Assembly (NCBI GenBank): GCA_022448645.1
Contig: JAKVBZ010000038.1
Span: forward strand, 1-47,776
DNA: 47,776 nucleotides
Reading direction: 5' to 3'
Source: Pirellulaceae bacterium
Lineage (GTDB): Bacteria; Planctomycetota; Planctomycetia; Pirellulales; Pirellulaceae
Made by a program: the position numbers and the translations under genes. The notes under the pieces were generated by a model, which did not search any database, had not been told where the DNA came from, and saw only the letters and a list, made by a program, of their open reading frames with translations. Shown piece after piece: positions 33,071 through 41,208 of this stretch. The stretch's first letter is position 1. Each line of letters begins with the position of its first letter.

Positions 33071-33085
33071 GGGGCATATTGCCCC
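33071..33085 (-). promoter_or_regulatory. Predicted enhancer site for the NtrC-type regulator (ECF promoter)
   Basis: The minus strand reads GGGGCAATATGCCCC, a palindrome with six-base arms. Its right 11 bases, CAATATGCCCC, match the CAACATGCCCC direct repeats upstream of the second sigma-54 promoter. The end of the CCCC (33071) is 126 bp upstream of the -24 GG (32945), identical to the distance at the protease promoter. It could also fold as a hairpin. Confidence 0.75.
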
Positions 33086-33230
33086 AACGTGACATTTCGC
33101 CCCGGAGCAAGTGTGTAGAAACCCTCGAATGGGGCGTTCACGAAATTACTCAGCGTGAGGCGATGGCAGAGTAGACAAGATCGTTTCTGTTAGTCCGGCG
33201 TCGAAACATCATCCACACAAGCGTCAAGCA

Positions 33231-34595
33231 TCATGCGTCTTTAACGCCATACTGCTGTAACTTGCGATACAACGTTTTTCGATCGAGACCCAAGATCCGG
33301 GCAGCGAGCGTTTTGTTTCCTCGAGTAGATTCCACCACGTGCAGAATATACCGCCGCTCAACTTCTTCCATAGGAATTAGCTCATTGGGATCGGCGGATC
33401 CGATGAGGACGTGAGATTTACGGTAATTGCTGATCTTTTCAGAGAGGTCTTCGACAGCTATTTTGTCATACCGTGTCAAGGCAACAGCTCGTTCCATCAC
33501 ATTTCGTAGCTCACGAACGTTGCCGGGCCAATCATAGGCTATCAGTTTATGAGCGGCCGGTTCGGCAATCCCGGTAACTTCTTTGCCAGATCGACTGGCA
33601 AACAGTTCGACAAAATGCTGAGCCAACAACAGGATGTCGGTACCTCGTGAGCGGACAGAAGGAAGCTGCAATTGGATTACATTAATACGAAAAAAGAGAT
33701 CTTCTCGAAATCGTTGTTCGTCCACTGCGGTTTCAAGGTCACGGTTCGTGGCGGATATAATGCGGACATCAATGGGTATCTCGACATCCCCACCAACAGG
33801 TCGGATTTTTCGTTCTTCCAGCGCCCGTAGCAATTTGGGCTGCATGGCGATTGGCATTTCTCCAATTTCGTCCAGCAGCAACGTGCCACCTTCGGCTTGC
33901 AAAAACAAGCCCTTTCGCTCGGCGTGCGCATCTGTAAAGGCGCCTTTTTCGTGTCCGAACAGTTCGCTTTCAAGAAGATTATCAGAAATGGCAGCGCAGT
34001 TAACTGGCACGAACGGCTGATTCGCTCGGCGACTACGGTTGTGAATGGCCCGAGCCACCAACTCCTTACCTGTGCCACTTTCTCCCGTGATAAGAACGGC
34101 CGACTCGGAATCCGCCACACGGGCCAGCTGGTCGAACAAGTCCTTCATCACAGGGCTTTCGCCAATGATGTCATCGAACCGTTTGGATAGAGAAACCGCC
34201 TCGCTGAGCACCTTCACCTTTTCCTGTAGCTCACGGTGCCGAACCGCACGTTCCAACGTCAGAGCCAACATGTCCATTTCGATCGGTTTGGTCACAAAGT
34301 CGTAGGCACCAGCACGAATCGCCGCCACGGCGGTTTCCATGCTGCCAAAGGCAGTCATGACGATAACAGGAACGTCAGGCCGATTGGCAACAATGCGCTC
34401 ACACAATTCAGTTCCTGTTAACCCTGGCATGTTTAAATCGGTCAGAACGATGTCACAGGCCGTGTGCTTGAGCGACTGGAGCGCGTCTTCGGGAGAAGTA
34501 AACCAAGTTGCATCAAAATCTCGCATGCCAAGATCGGTGGCGAGCAATTTACACATGGCAATCTCATCGTCAACAATCAAGACGCGTCCGAGCAT
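33231..34595 (-). CDS. NtrC-family sigma-54-dependent response regulator
   Basis: About 454 residues from ATG 34595 (GAGGAA 3-8 bases upstream; it overlaps the kinase stop by 19 bases, so translation is coupled). Receiver domain 1-120 has phospho-acceptor Asp 53 (LTDLNMPG) and Lys in VTKP. The AAA+ domain has Walker A GESGTGK at 172-178 and the sigma-54 contact loop GAFTDA at 219-224, a variant of GAFTGA. Walker B is TLLLDEIGEMP, and DWPGNVRELRNVMERAV is present. A Fis-type helix-turn-helix closes the protein (TLAARILGLDRKTLYRKLQ). It should activate RpoN promoters when phosphorylated; the two sigma-54 promoters flanking this operon are the obvious targets. Similar architecture to NtrC/ZraR, but the signal is unknown. 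Confidence 0.95.
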   Translation of the reverse strand: MLGRVLIVDDEIAMCKLLATDLGMRDFDATWFTSPEDALQSLKHTACDIVLTDLNMPGLTGTELCERIVANRPDVPVIVMTAFGSMETAVAAIRAGAYDFVTKPIEMDMLALTLERAVRHRELQEKVKVLSEAVSLSKRFDDIIGESPVMKDLFDQLARVADSESAVLITGESGTGKELVARAIHNRSRRANQPFVPVNCAAISDNLLESELFGHEKGAFTDAHAERKGLFLQAEGGTLLLDEIGEMPIAMQPKLLRALEERKIRPVGGDVEIPIDVRIISATNRDLETAVDEQRFREDLFFRINVIQLQLPSVRSRGTDILLLAQHFVELFASRSGKEVTGIAEPAAHKLIAYDWPGNVRELRNVMERAVALTRYDKIAVEDLSEKISNYRKSHVLIGSADPNELIPMEEVERRYILHVVESTRGNKTLAARILGLDRKTLYRKLQQYGVKDA

Positions 34596-36061
34596 GGTTC
34601 CTCTTCTTTCGGTGGCAAATAGACAGAAAAGCAACTTCCTTGTCCCGGTTGGCTGGAAGCGGCAATCCAACCACCGTGCTCTTTGATAATACCGTATGAC
34701 AAGGAAAGGCCTAGCCCCGTTCCTTCACCAACATCTTTGGTCGTGAAGAACGGCTCGAAGATATGATCGATAACATCGTCGGGAATCCCAGCACCCGTAT
34801 CGAGAACATCTATGAAATCGTATTCGGCAACGGAGGCGTTTTCGTTGCTAGGAGGTTCCGCCCAACGACGTCCGACGGCAATGTGGATCGTACCGCTATC
34901 CGGCATGGCGTGGACCGCATTGACAATCAAGTTCGTCAATACCTGCTGGAGCTGTCCCACATCAACATAGGCCGTTGTTGGTTGTGAACTTTCATCCCAT
35001 TCTATCGAGATGCGGTGTTTTTGCGCTAGCGGGTTCATCAGCTCTTTGGTCTGTTCGACAATTTCTCTCAAGTCAATGAGGACCCGGTTGGGTGTGCGGC
35101 GGCGAGCAAAATCAAGCAACTGGCGAATGATATTGGCCATACGATCGGCTTCCTGCTTGATCGTGGTCGCACTTTCTGTAATGTCTTGCGGAGGCAACTT
35201 ACCAGAAGCCAAAAGCGCAGCGCGTCCTGAGACAACGTTCAACGGAGTCCCTAGCTCGTGCGCGATTCCGGATGCAAGACGTCCCACAGTTTGCAAACGA
35301 TCCACGTGGCGCAACTGTTCCAAAGCTGCAATGCGTGCCGTGGTCTCGGCCTGCACCCGCTCTTGCGTTTCCTGTAACTGGCGGCACATGTCATTCAAAC
35401 TATGCCCCAATTCCGTTAACTCGTCATTCCCTCCCACTTCGAGGTCCCCGGACAAATCGCCATCTCCAGCTCGACGAGTCTTCTCAATCAGCAATTGCAG
35501 CGGTCGCCCTACTACGTTGACCCCCAAAACAGCGACCATGATGCCACTGAGCAACAGCATGATTCCCATGTAAAATGCCGTCATTTTAAACGTCCACCAT
35601 TTGTACCGATCCAGCGAGGCTGTCGACGAAGTTAACTCAAGCCCTCCTGGACGCTCGCCTATGGTGATGGGGTAGTACGTACAGATGAAGCCGTTTCCTT
35701 CTACGGTTCGGTGCGGGATAGAACAAGGGATTTTGTCTGCGGCAATCAAGCGTAACCTGGCCGTCGAAACGTATGGCCGATCGGCGCGTGACGCCCGATT
35801 GTCGAACCAGACCCAACGAATCTCCCATTCAGTCAATCGCTGATTGATTTCACGCACATCTTGAATCACCTTTGGCATATTGCCGGTTTCCCATGCAGAC
35901 ACGACAAACTGCTCCAGCCACTTCGCCATGCCTTGCGAGCGATTGGCGATCTGCCGCTCCCGCAACTGCAGTTCGCGTCTCATGGTGAGATATCCGTTCA
36001 CTGCCATTAAGATGACGCTGACAAGCACGAACGCCATGACAAGTTTTGCGGTTAGTCGCAT
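34577..36061 (-). CDS. Membrane sensor histidine kinase (NtrB/ZraS-like)
   Basis: The 494-residue kinase has TM1 (about 7-25), a periplasmic sensor region (about 26-155) and TM2 (about 160-182: AFYMGIMLLLSGIMVAVLG). A HAMP linker (185-235) follows. The HisKA domain has the phospho-accepting His 268 (RLASGIAHELGTPLNVVSGR), and the HATPase_c domain has an N-box (NLIVNAVHAMP), G1 (DTGAGIP), F (FEPFFTTK) and G2 (GEGTGLGLSLSYGII). AGGAAG precedes the ATG. The periplasmic part has no recognised ligand domain. It overlaps the regulator gene by 19 bases, making one operon that faces away from the protease gene. It presumably reports an envelope signal to the regulator. Confidence 0.95.
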   Translation of the reverse strand: MRLTAKLVMAFVLVSVILMAVNGYLTMRRELQLRERQIANRSQGMAKWLEQFVVSAWETGNMPKVIQDVREINQRLTEWEIRWVWFDNRASRADRPYVSTARLRLIAADKIPCSIPHRTVEGNGFICTYYPITIGERPGGLELTSSTASLDRYKWWTFKMTAFYMGIMLLLSGIMVAVLGVNVVGRPLQLLIEKTRRAGDGDLSGDLEVGGNDELTELGHSLNDMCRQLQETQERVQAETTARIAALEQLRHVDRLQTVGRLASGIAHELGTPLNVVSGRAALLASGKLPPQDITESATTIKQEADRMANIIRQLLDFARRRTPNRVLIDLREIVEQTKELMNPLAQKHRISIEWDESSQPTTAYVDVGQLQQVLTNLIVNAVHAMPDSGTIHIAVGRRWAEPPSNENASVAEYDFIDVLDTGAGIPDDVIDHIFEPFFTTKDVGEGTGLGLSLSYGIIKEHGGWIAASSQPGQGSCFSVYLPPKEEEPCSDAS

Positions 36062-36202
36062 GACTTCCTATCCACTTGCAAGGAATTGAGCAGCCATTTA
36101 GCTCAACGAAATAAGATTCCAAAGGTTTTACGGGCGATCACAATTCCCGGGTCGGAGAGCTGCAATCCATCCTTTCCAATATTTCCGTTTCTAAATTTTC
36201 CA

Positions 36203-36231
36203 TCCCAACATGCCCCGTCCCAACATGCCCC
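36203..36231 (+). promoter_or_regulatory. Tandem 14-bp enhancer-like repeats for the NtrC-type regulator
   Basis: TCCCAACATGCCCC occurs perfectly twice (36203-36216 and 36218-36231, period 15 bp). The first copy ends exactly 126 bp before the -24 GG at 36342, and the second ends 111 bp before it. The core CAACATGCCCC is shared, with one change, by the site upstream of the ECF promoter. Position and tandem layout suit upstream activator sites of a sigma-54 regulator. Confidence 0.78.
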
Positions 36232-36340
36232 AGCGTGGAATTTTGCCACATCGAAGCCAAAAACAAAACGGTGACTTTAAATGCTATAAATTAAGGACTT
36301 AACGTCAAAAACCACCGCTCAAATTGCGATTTACGTGGCG

Positions 36341-36356
36341 TGGTACGCTGTTTGCT
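36341..36356 (+). promoter_or_regulatory. Sigma-54 promoter of site-2 protease gene
   Basis: TGGTACGCTGTTTGCT matches TGGCACG-N4-TTGCW with one change (C to T at position 4), with GG (36342-36343) and GC (36354-36355) 12 bases apart. Transcription should start near 36367, giving a 76-base leader before the ATG at 36443. Confidence 0.82.
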
Positions 36357-36442
36357 TCATTCTAGGCAGTGCCTAACAACGGCACTAGCTCATTCGAGCA
36401 ATTCATGTTCGGGGTCGAAGCAGAGAAATGAGGAGAATCAGC

Positions 36443-37534
36443 ATGCAAAAATCATGGAAACTCGGAAAGATCGCTGGAATCGACATCTTCGTCCACTGGA
36501 CATTTTTGCTGCTGCCAGCTTGGGTGGCCTTTTCATATATGGCCTCGGGCGGAGGAGTCGCGGCGGCACTGTTCGGCGTATCGTTTTTGCTGGCAGTCTT
36601 TGGCTGCGTGCTTTTGCATGAGCTGGGACATGCGTTGATGGCTCGAGAACTTGGGATTGCCACGCATGACATCACGATGTTGCCTGTGGGAGGAGTAGCA
36701 CGATTAGAACGCATGCCTGAAAAACCGTTACATGAAATGGCTGTCGCACTCGCCGGACCCATCGTCAACGTAGTCATTGCAGCAACAATCTATTTTGGTT
36801 TTGTCACCACGGGAGGTAGTTCCGCATGGTTCACGTTCAGTCCAGTAGGAGGTTCTTTCTTGACCCAACTGATGTGGGCAAATATCGCTCTTGTCATGTT
36901 TAACCTGCTGCCGGCTTTTCCTATGGACGGTGGTCGGGTATTACGAGCATCGCTATCGGTAATCCTGTCCCGGAGTATGGCCACAGCCATCGCTTCGACA
37001 CTCGGCCAGGCGCTCGCTGTGCTGTTAGCAGTGGTCGGACTCTTTTCTAACTGGACCCTACTGCTGGTCGCGGGTTTTGTCTTCTACACGGCCCGGCAGG
37101 AAAACCAATTCGTGCAGCTTCAAGAGTCGATGCGGGGTGCCGTGGCACGTGATGCGATGACCGGGAGCTTCGAAGTGATTCATGCCGAGTCACTCATCGG
37201 AGAGGTAGCCCCAGAAGTCTTAATCGCAAACCAAATTGACTACCCTGTCGTGTCAGGTTGCGGTGTGGTCGGCATGGTCTCATCAGACGAGATCCTGCGA
37301 GAACTGACACAAGGAAACTATCGGAGTACCATCGGTGACGTGATGAGGCAACAGCTTCCCAGCGTCGAATCTCACGAGCGCCTGGCGGACTGTTGGGGAC
37401 GCTTTCACACCGAAGGATGGTCAAGTGCGGCTGTCTTGGATGCCGGCGAATTGGTGGGAATGGTGACCTTCGACAATCTGAGACGTTGGTTGCAACTATC
37501 TCCAGTGCTAAGCCGTCTGCAACCCTCAAGATAG
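36443..37534 (+). CDS. Site-2 protease (M50) family membrane metalloprotease with C-terminal CBS-like pair
   Basis: About 363 residues from ATG 36443, with GGAG 7 bases upstream; the earlier in-frame ATG at 36428 would overlap that site. The protein is an intramembrane zinc protease: HELGH at residues 59-63 gives two zinc ligands and the catalytic Glu. The third ligand is Asp 162 in NLLPAFPMDGGR. There are about six hydrophobic segments to residue 215, then a soluble tail that looks like a degenerate CBS pair (VARDAMTGSFEVIHAE, IGDVMRQQLPSVESHERLAD, ELVGMVTFDNLRRWL). Such enzymes often cleave membrane anti-sigma or regulator proteins. The sigma-54 promoter and shared enhancer sites tie it to the adjacent two-component system and ECF sigma gene. 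The substrate is not visible here. Confidence 0.93.
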   Translation: MQKSWKLGKIAGIDIFVHWTFLLLPAWVAFSYMASGGGVAAALFGVSFLLAVFGCVLLHELGHALMARELGIATHDITMLPVGGVARLERMPEKPLHEMAVALAGPIVNVVIAATIYFGFVTTGGSSAWFTFSPVGGSFLTQLMWANIALVMFNLLPAFPMDGGRVLRASLSVILSRSMATAIASTLGQALAVLLAVVGLFSNWTLLLVAGFVFYTARQENQFVQLQESMRGAVARDAMTGSFEVIHAESLIGEVAPEVLIANQIDYPVVSGCGVVGMVSSDEILRELTQGNYRSTIGDVMRQQLPSVESHERLADCWGRFHTEGWSSAAVLDAGELVGMVTFDNLRRWLQLSPVLSRLQPSR

Positions 37535-37537
37535 GTC

Positions 37538-38281
37538 TTATTTGATAGCAATCGTCTGATACAGCGGTTGCAGAACGTTGTCGACCACGTAACCGTTGAC
37601 GAATTCTTCGCAAATTTCGTTCAGCCGATACATGACGTCGACAAACGTTTCTCCGGGATCCAAGCTACCGTACCGACGTGCGGTAATGTAGACACTAAGT
37701 TGATCCTCCGGATAATCTCCCGTTCGCACATGGAAGGCACTCGTGCGAGTTTCAATGCTCAAGCGGCATTGCACACGACATTCTTCGTCCAAGGCAAACT
37801 GGATCGATGGTTCATTGCTGATGACCGTCGCACCCGGATGGTCCATCAGTCTTTCAAAAGCAGGAACAATCCCCAAAGCTTCTGCCACAAGCTGGTTCTG
37901 ATTTCCTCGATATGTGAAATCGAAACCGTACATCACATTAAGCGCTTCACAGTCCAAAGGACTTACCGACAACATGTAAGGGACAGCCTCCAGTACCAAC
38001 TGATGCTGCTCCAGCGCGTCCGCTACTTTTCCAGGGTTTACGTAACCGGACGAAATCCGACGAGGCTCAACCGACGACCAACGGTAATGCCCTCGGTCCT
38101 TATCCTCTTCCAGCACAAACTCGTGACGGTCGCGATTGTAGAAGTTTCGCATCTCCGGATACTGCTTCTGCAATCGTTCAAAGAAATGTAAAACGGAATC
38201 CCTGGCGCTTGGAAGTTCCATCTCTGTGTTCAGATTCGTATTTACGTAGAAATCATCACTTAAACCATCAAAATGGCTCAT
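37538..38281 (-). CDS. Conserved hypothetical protein, unknown function
   Basis: I do not recognise a domain in this 247-residue soluble acidic protein. There is no signal peptide. GGAAG precedes the ATG by about 8 bases. Visible features are an N-terminal helical segment (ARDSVLHFFERLQKQYPEMR), VEPRRISSGYVNPGKVADAL, a central DFTYRGNQNQLVAEALG and repeated aromatic strands. It resembles small conserved planctomycete proteins with no assigned role. It ends 3 bp from the stop of the site-2 protease gene (convergent), so a shared termination region is likely and operon membership is not indicated. Confidence 0.8.
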   Translation of the reverse strand: MSHFDGLSDDFYVNTNLNTEMELPSARDSVLHFFERLQKQYPEMRNFYNRDRHEFVLEEDKDRGHYRWSSVEPRRISSGYVNPGKVADALEQHQLVLEAVPYMLSVSPLDCEALNVMYGFDFTYRGNQNQLVAEALGIVPAFERLMDHPGATVISNEPSIQFALDEECRVQCRLSIETRTSAFHVRTGDYPEDQLSVYITARRYGSLDPGETFVDVMYRLNEICEEFVNGYVVDNVLQPLYQTIAIK

Positions 38282-38633
38282 GCGGTTTCTTCCTTTACGA
38301 AAAACTAAGAACCACGAGAAAATGAGACAATCAGATAAGAATCGCCAAAAGAACAGAAAGTGAAGAGGTGATGTAAGCTAGGTCCCTTCGGCAAATCCAT
38401 AGAGCATAAGTCCAGTATAATTATGGAGGTTCCTCCCTGTCAAAAGTTTGGAACATGTAATCGTTATTTTGCTATCCGTTTCCAAAAACGCAACAATTTG
38501 GTAGCAATTTTTTGGGCGTATCGCTCAGCCGCCCTAGGCAATCCATACAGTCAAGTAAATTTCTGTTTTTTTTCGATTAAAGCGAGATGTGGGCACGCGA
38601 TACACTGGCCGTATCGGTCTGAGGAGTGGGGAT
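38282..38633. other. Divergent intergenic region
   Basis: These 352 bases hold no gene. They contain a TATAAT at 38416-38421 without a convincing -35 element and a GGAGG/CCTCC palindrome at 38425-38436. An A/T-rich stretch lies before the alkyltransferase start. Confidence 0.5.
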
Positions 38634-39185
38634 TTGTACGAATCTAAGCTTTACGCGATTGAATCCGACATTGGCTGGTTAGCGTTTTGGGGGGATCACC
38701 GCGTCTTACTGGGAGCCGCCATCGGCCATACCGATCAACTACAAGCTATCCGGGCACTCACCGAAAAGGGTGCTCCGTTATCAAGCCTGGCCCAATTGCC
38801 CGACCTTCCCAACCGAGGCTGGCTAGCCAAATTAGTACGAAAAATGACCGACTACGCAGCAGGAACTCAGGTATGCTTTGACGACGTGCCCATCGAATTG
38901 TCACAGCTTTCGAACTTCCGGCAGCGTGTGATCATTGCCTGCCGACAGATTCCGTATGGGGAAACGGTAACTTATTCCCAACTGGCAGCCAGAGCAGGGT
39001 CGCCGAGGGCGGCCCGTGCCGTGGGGACCACGATGGCCCAGAATCTCTATCCGATCATTGTCCCGTGTCATCGGGTCGTCGGAGCTGACGGTTCCCTTCG
39101 CGGCTTTTCGGCGCCGCGAGGAGTTTCCCTGAAACAACGGCTGCTAGAGATGGAAAGGCAGCGCGCGGGGAAGTGTTTCGCATAA
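38634..39185 (+). CDS. ogt: Methylated-DNA-[protein]-cysteine S-methyltransferase (Ogt type)
   Basis: The 183-residue protein repairs O6-alkylguanine by moving the alkyl group to its own cysteine. The active-site motif is PCHRV at residues 144-148 (Cys 145). The helix-turn-helix region TVTYSQLAARAGSPRAARAV and NLYPIIVPCHR are typical, as is the short N-terminal domain of the Ogt/MGMT type. I choose a TTG start at 38634 because GAGGAG stands 7 bases upstream (38621-38626) and the family N-terminus fits; a GTG at 38589 is possible. The imuB-dnaE2 mutagenesis pair lies 287 bp downstream, giving a DNA-damage response block. Confidence 0.93.
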   Translation: MYESKLYAIESDIGWLAFWGDHRVLLGAAIGHTDQLQAIRALTEKGAPLSSLAQLPDLPNRGWLAKLVRKMTDYAAGTQVCFDDVPIELSQLSNFRQRVIIACRQIPYGETVTYSQLAARAGSPRAARAVGTTMAQNLYPIIVPCHRVVGADGSLRGFSAPRGVSLKQRLLEMERQRAGKCFA

Positions 39186-39253
39186 TTGGGTTCAGTGTTC
39201 AAAGCTTCTACGCTTCCCCCATCCTACTGCATTTTTTCGGCTCAACTTGTCCC

Positions 39254-39281
39254 TTGACAGGTGACGATACTAATGTACACT
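39254..39281 (+). promoter_or_regulatory. Predicted sigma-70 promoter of imuB-dnaE2
   Basis: TTGACA (39254-39259), a 16-base spacer and TACACT (39276-39281) lie 190 bases before the imuB start. The element overlaps the palindromic site at 39284-39295. Confidence 0.5.
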
Positions 39282-39283
39282 AG

Positions 39284-39295
39284 ATACAACTGTAT
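39284..39295. promoter_or_regulatory. Palindromic operator candidate at the imuB promoter
   Basis: ATACA-AC-TGTAT has perfect five-base arms and covers the expected transcription start, the place for a repressor such as LexA. It does not match the classical LexA box, and the planctomycete LexA site is not known to me. Confidence 0.35.
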
Positions 39296-39471
39296 ATTAC
39301 ATCATTGGCGGCGACTTACAGCTCAAGGTTGTCTACTTTATAGCGGAACGGTGTAAGTTGTCCGGCATTGGACGATTAAATTTAAATTGCACGAAAAACC
39401 GAGCGGCTTGCGCCGCCCTGCTATCAAACTCCACGGGTCGGACGCCAACAGTCTCACTATGTATCCAAACG

Positions 39472-41208
39472 ATGAGTCGTATTCTTTGTGTCCACTTGCC
39501 TCATTGGCCGATTCAGCGCCGTATGGTCTCTGCCGAAGATCATCGAGCGTGTGTATTGACGGCTCGCCATCCACGACGTGGACTTTGTGTGGTGGCATGT
39601 TCAGCAGATGCCTATGAACAGGGAATCCGCGTTGGGATGCCTGTGGCCGAAGCCAAATCTCTTGCTACCAACAGCAGCCATTCGTCTAGTGATTGTCCTT
39701 TGAAGTTCGAACCGCATGATCCTCAACTGGATCAGGACACACTCCAGAAATTGGCACAGTGGTGCGACCAGTTCAGTCCACTTGTGGGGCTAGAGACTGA
39801 AGATTCGCCTTCCAGCTTGCTACTGGACGTCACAGGGTTAGCCGATTTATTCGGTGGCGAAAAAGCTTTGGCTCGGCAAGTCGTCACATCGTTTCAACAG
39901 CAGGGTTACTTAGTTCGGATAATCATCGCGGATTCTCTGGGTGCTGCATGGGCAGTATCTCATTTCGGAGAAGCTTCTCATTTTGAACAAGTACCTCATG
40001 AAGGCCCCACGTTGCGGACGGACAATCATGACCGCGAAATGGTTTCTCAGACCAACATCTCGTCATTTCAGCTGGTCCCCCCTGGCCGAGATGCAGCTCT
40101 TCAAGCCTTGTCTCCCCTCCCTTTAGAAGCTTTACGCTTGCCGAACAAAACCGTTACATTGTTGCACGACTTGGGAATCTCACGCATTGAGCAACTGTTA
40201 CCGTTACCGCGCAGTAGCCTGGCAGCTCGATTTGGAGACAGCATAGCCCAACGCCTGGATCAGGCCTTGGGCTTACAACCTGAACTGATCGTAGTGAATC
40301 ACGCGCCACTCAATTTTTACTCTGAATGGCCACTAGAACATCCCACACACCGCCGCGACATCCTTGCACAAATCTTGTTGCAACTGATTGAGCGTGTAGC
40401 ATCTCAGCTAGACAGCCAAGATCTGGGGGCATTGAAACTACGGTGCCGTTTGAGATCCCCTCGCGACCAAGTCCCGCCAGTCTCCCTACAGGTGGCTTTG
40501 TTTCAGCCGACATGCAGGGCCCTCCATTTGGCCGAACTGATACAGTTTCAGTTAGAACGTGCCACTTTTCCTGCACAGATTGCTTCCGTCTCTGTCCAAG
40601 CAACCGTAACAGCACCTTTAGAAGTCCGCCAGCGTGAGCTGTTTGCAGACAGTGACAGTCAAAGTCAAAACCAATTAGCTGTTTTGACCAATCGTTTGAC
40701 AAGTCGTTTAGGCAACCAATGCGTAGTACGTGCTGTTTTGCGAGGGGAAGCTCAACCGGAACGAACTGTCCGTTACTTACCACCTCGCAGTTCGAGTAAG
40801 CGACAAGCTACAACCAGAACCGCTCGACGCCAGTCTCGTCGTTCGCCCTTACCTAACAAGACGAACTCCTCTGCCACCAATCACCAGTCGGATCGTCAGC
40901 TAACGCCCGACGGTAGTGGTCACGCTCCACTCATGGCAACTGCTCGACCTTTGCAATTGTTGCCTCGACCGGTGAAATTAAACTTATTGGCGGTAGCTCC
41001 AGAGGGGTCTCCCATTCAGTTTGTTTACCAAAAAGAGAAACATCATGTCGCTCGCTATTGGGGACCAGAACGAATTGAAACTGGTTGGTGGCGAGGCCGT
41101 TCGGTACGTCGCGATTATTATCGAGTAGAAACCAGCACCGGGCATCGCTTCTGGCTGTATCGCCAAAGGGACAATGGTCACTGGTTCTTGCATGGGGCTT
41201 TCGAATGA
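39472..41208 (+). CDS. imuB: ImuB, Y-family polymerase-like accessory protein for error-prone repair
   Basis: About 578 residues from ATG 39472, where the family begins (MSRILCVHLPHWPIQRR); upstream in-frame sequence is not conserved. ImuB organises a translesion complex but does not polymerise DNA. The Y-family catalytic acidic residues are missing, as expected: the usual Asp of the first motif is replaced in LCVHLPHWP, and the SIDE motif is SSLLLDVTG. A beta-clamp binding motif QRELF lies at 387-391. The C-terminal segment (HHVARYWGPERIETGWWRGR, RRDYYRVETSTGHRFWLYR) is the ImuB-specific tail thought to contact DnaE2/ImuA. Its TGA overlaps the dnaE2 ATG (ATGA), so the two are translationally coupled. 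No imuA is present here. Confidence 0.93.
   Translation: MSRILCVHLPHWPIQRRMVSAEDHRACVLTARHPRRGLCVVACSADAYEQGIRVGMPVAEAKSLATNSSHSSSDCPLKFEPHDPQLDQDTLQKLAQWCDQFSPLVGLETEDSPSSLLLDVTGLADLFGGEKALARQVVTSFQQQGYLVRIIIADSLGAAWAVSHFGEASHFEQVPHEGPTLRTDNHDREMVSQTNISSFQLVPPGRDAALQALSPLPLEALRLPNKTVTLLHDLGISRIEQLLPLPRSSLAARFGDSIAQRLDQALGLQPELIVVNHAPLNFYSEWPLEHPTHRRDILAQILLQLIERVASQLDSQDLGALKLRCRLRSPRDQVPPVSLQVALFQPTCRALHLAELIQFQLERATFPAQIASVSVQATVTAPLEVRQRELFADSDSQSQNQLAVLTNRLTSRLGNQCVVRAVLRGEAQPERTVRYLPPRSSSKRQATTRTARRQSRRSPLPNKTNSSATNHQSDRQLTPDGSGHAPLMATARPLQLLPRPVKLNLLAVAPEGSPIQFVYQKEKHHVARYWGPERIETGWWRGRSVRRDYYRVETSTGHRFWLYRQRDNGHWFLHGAFE

Larger units (their letters stand above)
32878..33230. other. 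Sigma-54-controlled intergenic region upstream of the ECF sigma gene
   Basis: This 353-base region has no gene. It contains the sigma-54 promoter (32931-32947) and the upstream activator element (33071-33085), both on the minus strand. Confidence 0.8.
36062..36442. other. Divergent regulatory region between kinase and site-2 protease genes
   Basis: No gene lies in these 381 bases. The region holds the tandem activator elements (36203-36231), the sigma-54 promoter (36341-36356) and a leader hairpin in which AGTGCC (36368-36373) pairs with GGCACT (36381-36386). Confidence 0.8.

Noticed and set aside
33071..33085. Terminator of the kinase-regulator operon
   Set aside because: The palindrome lacks a T-run on the minus strand. 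Its sequence and its 126-bp distance match the activator element at the other sigma-54 promoter better.
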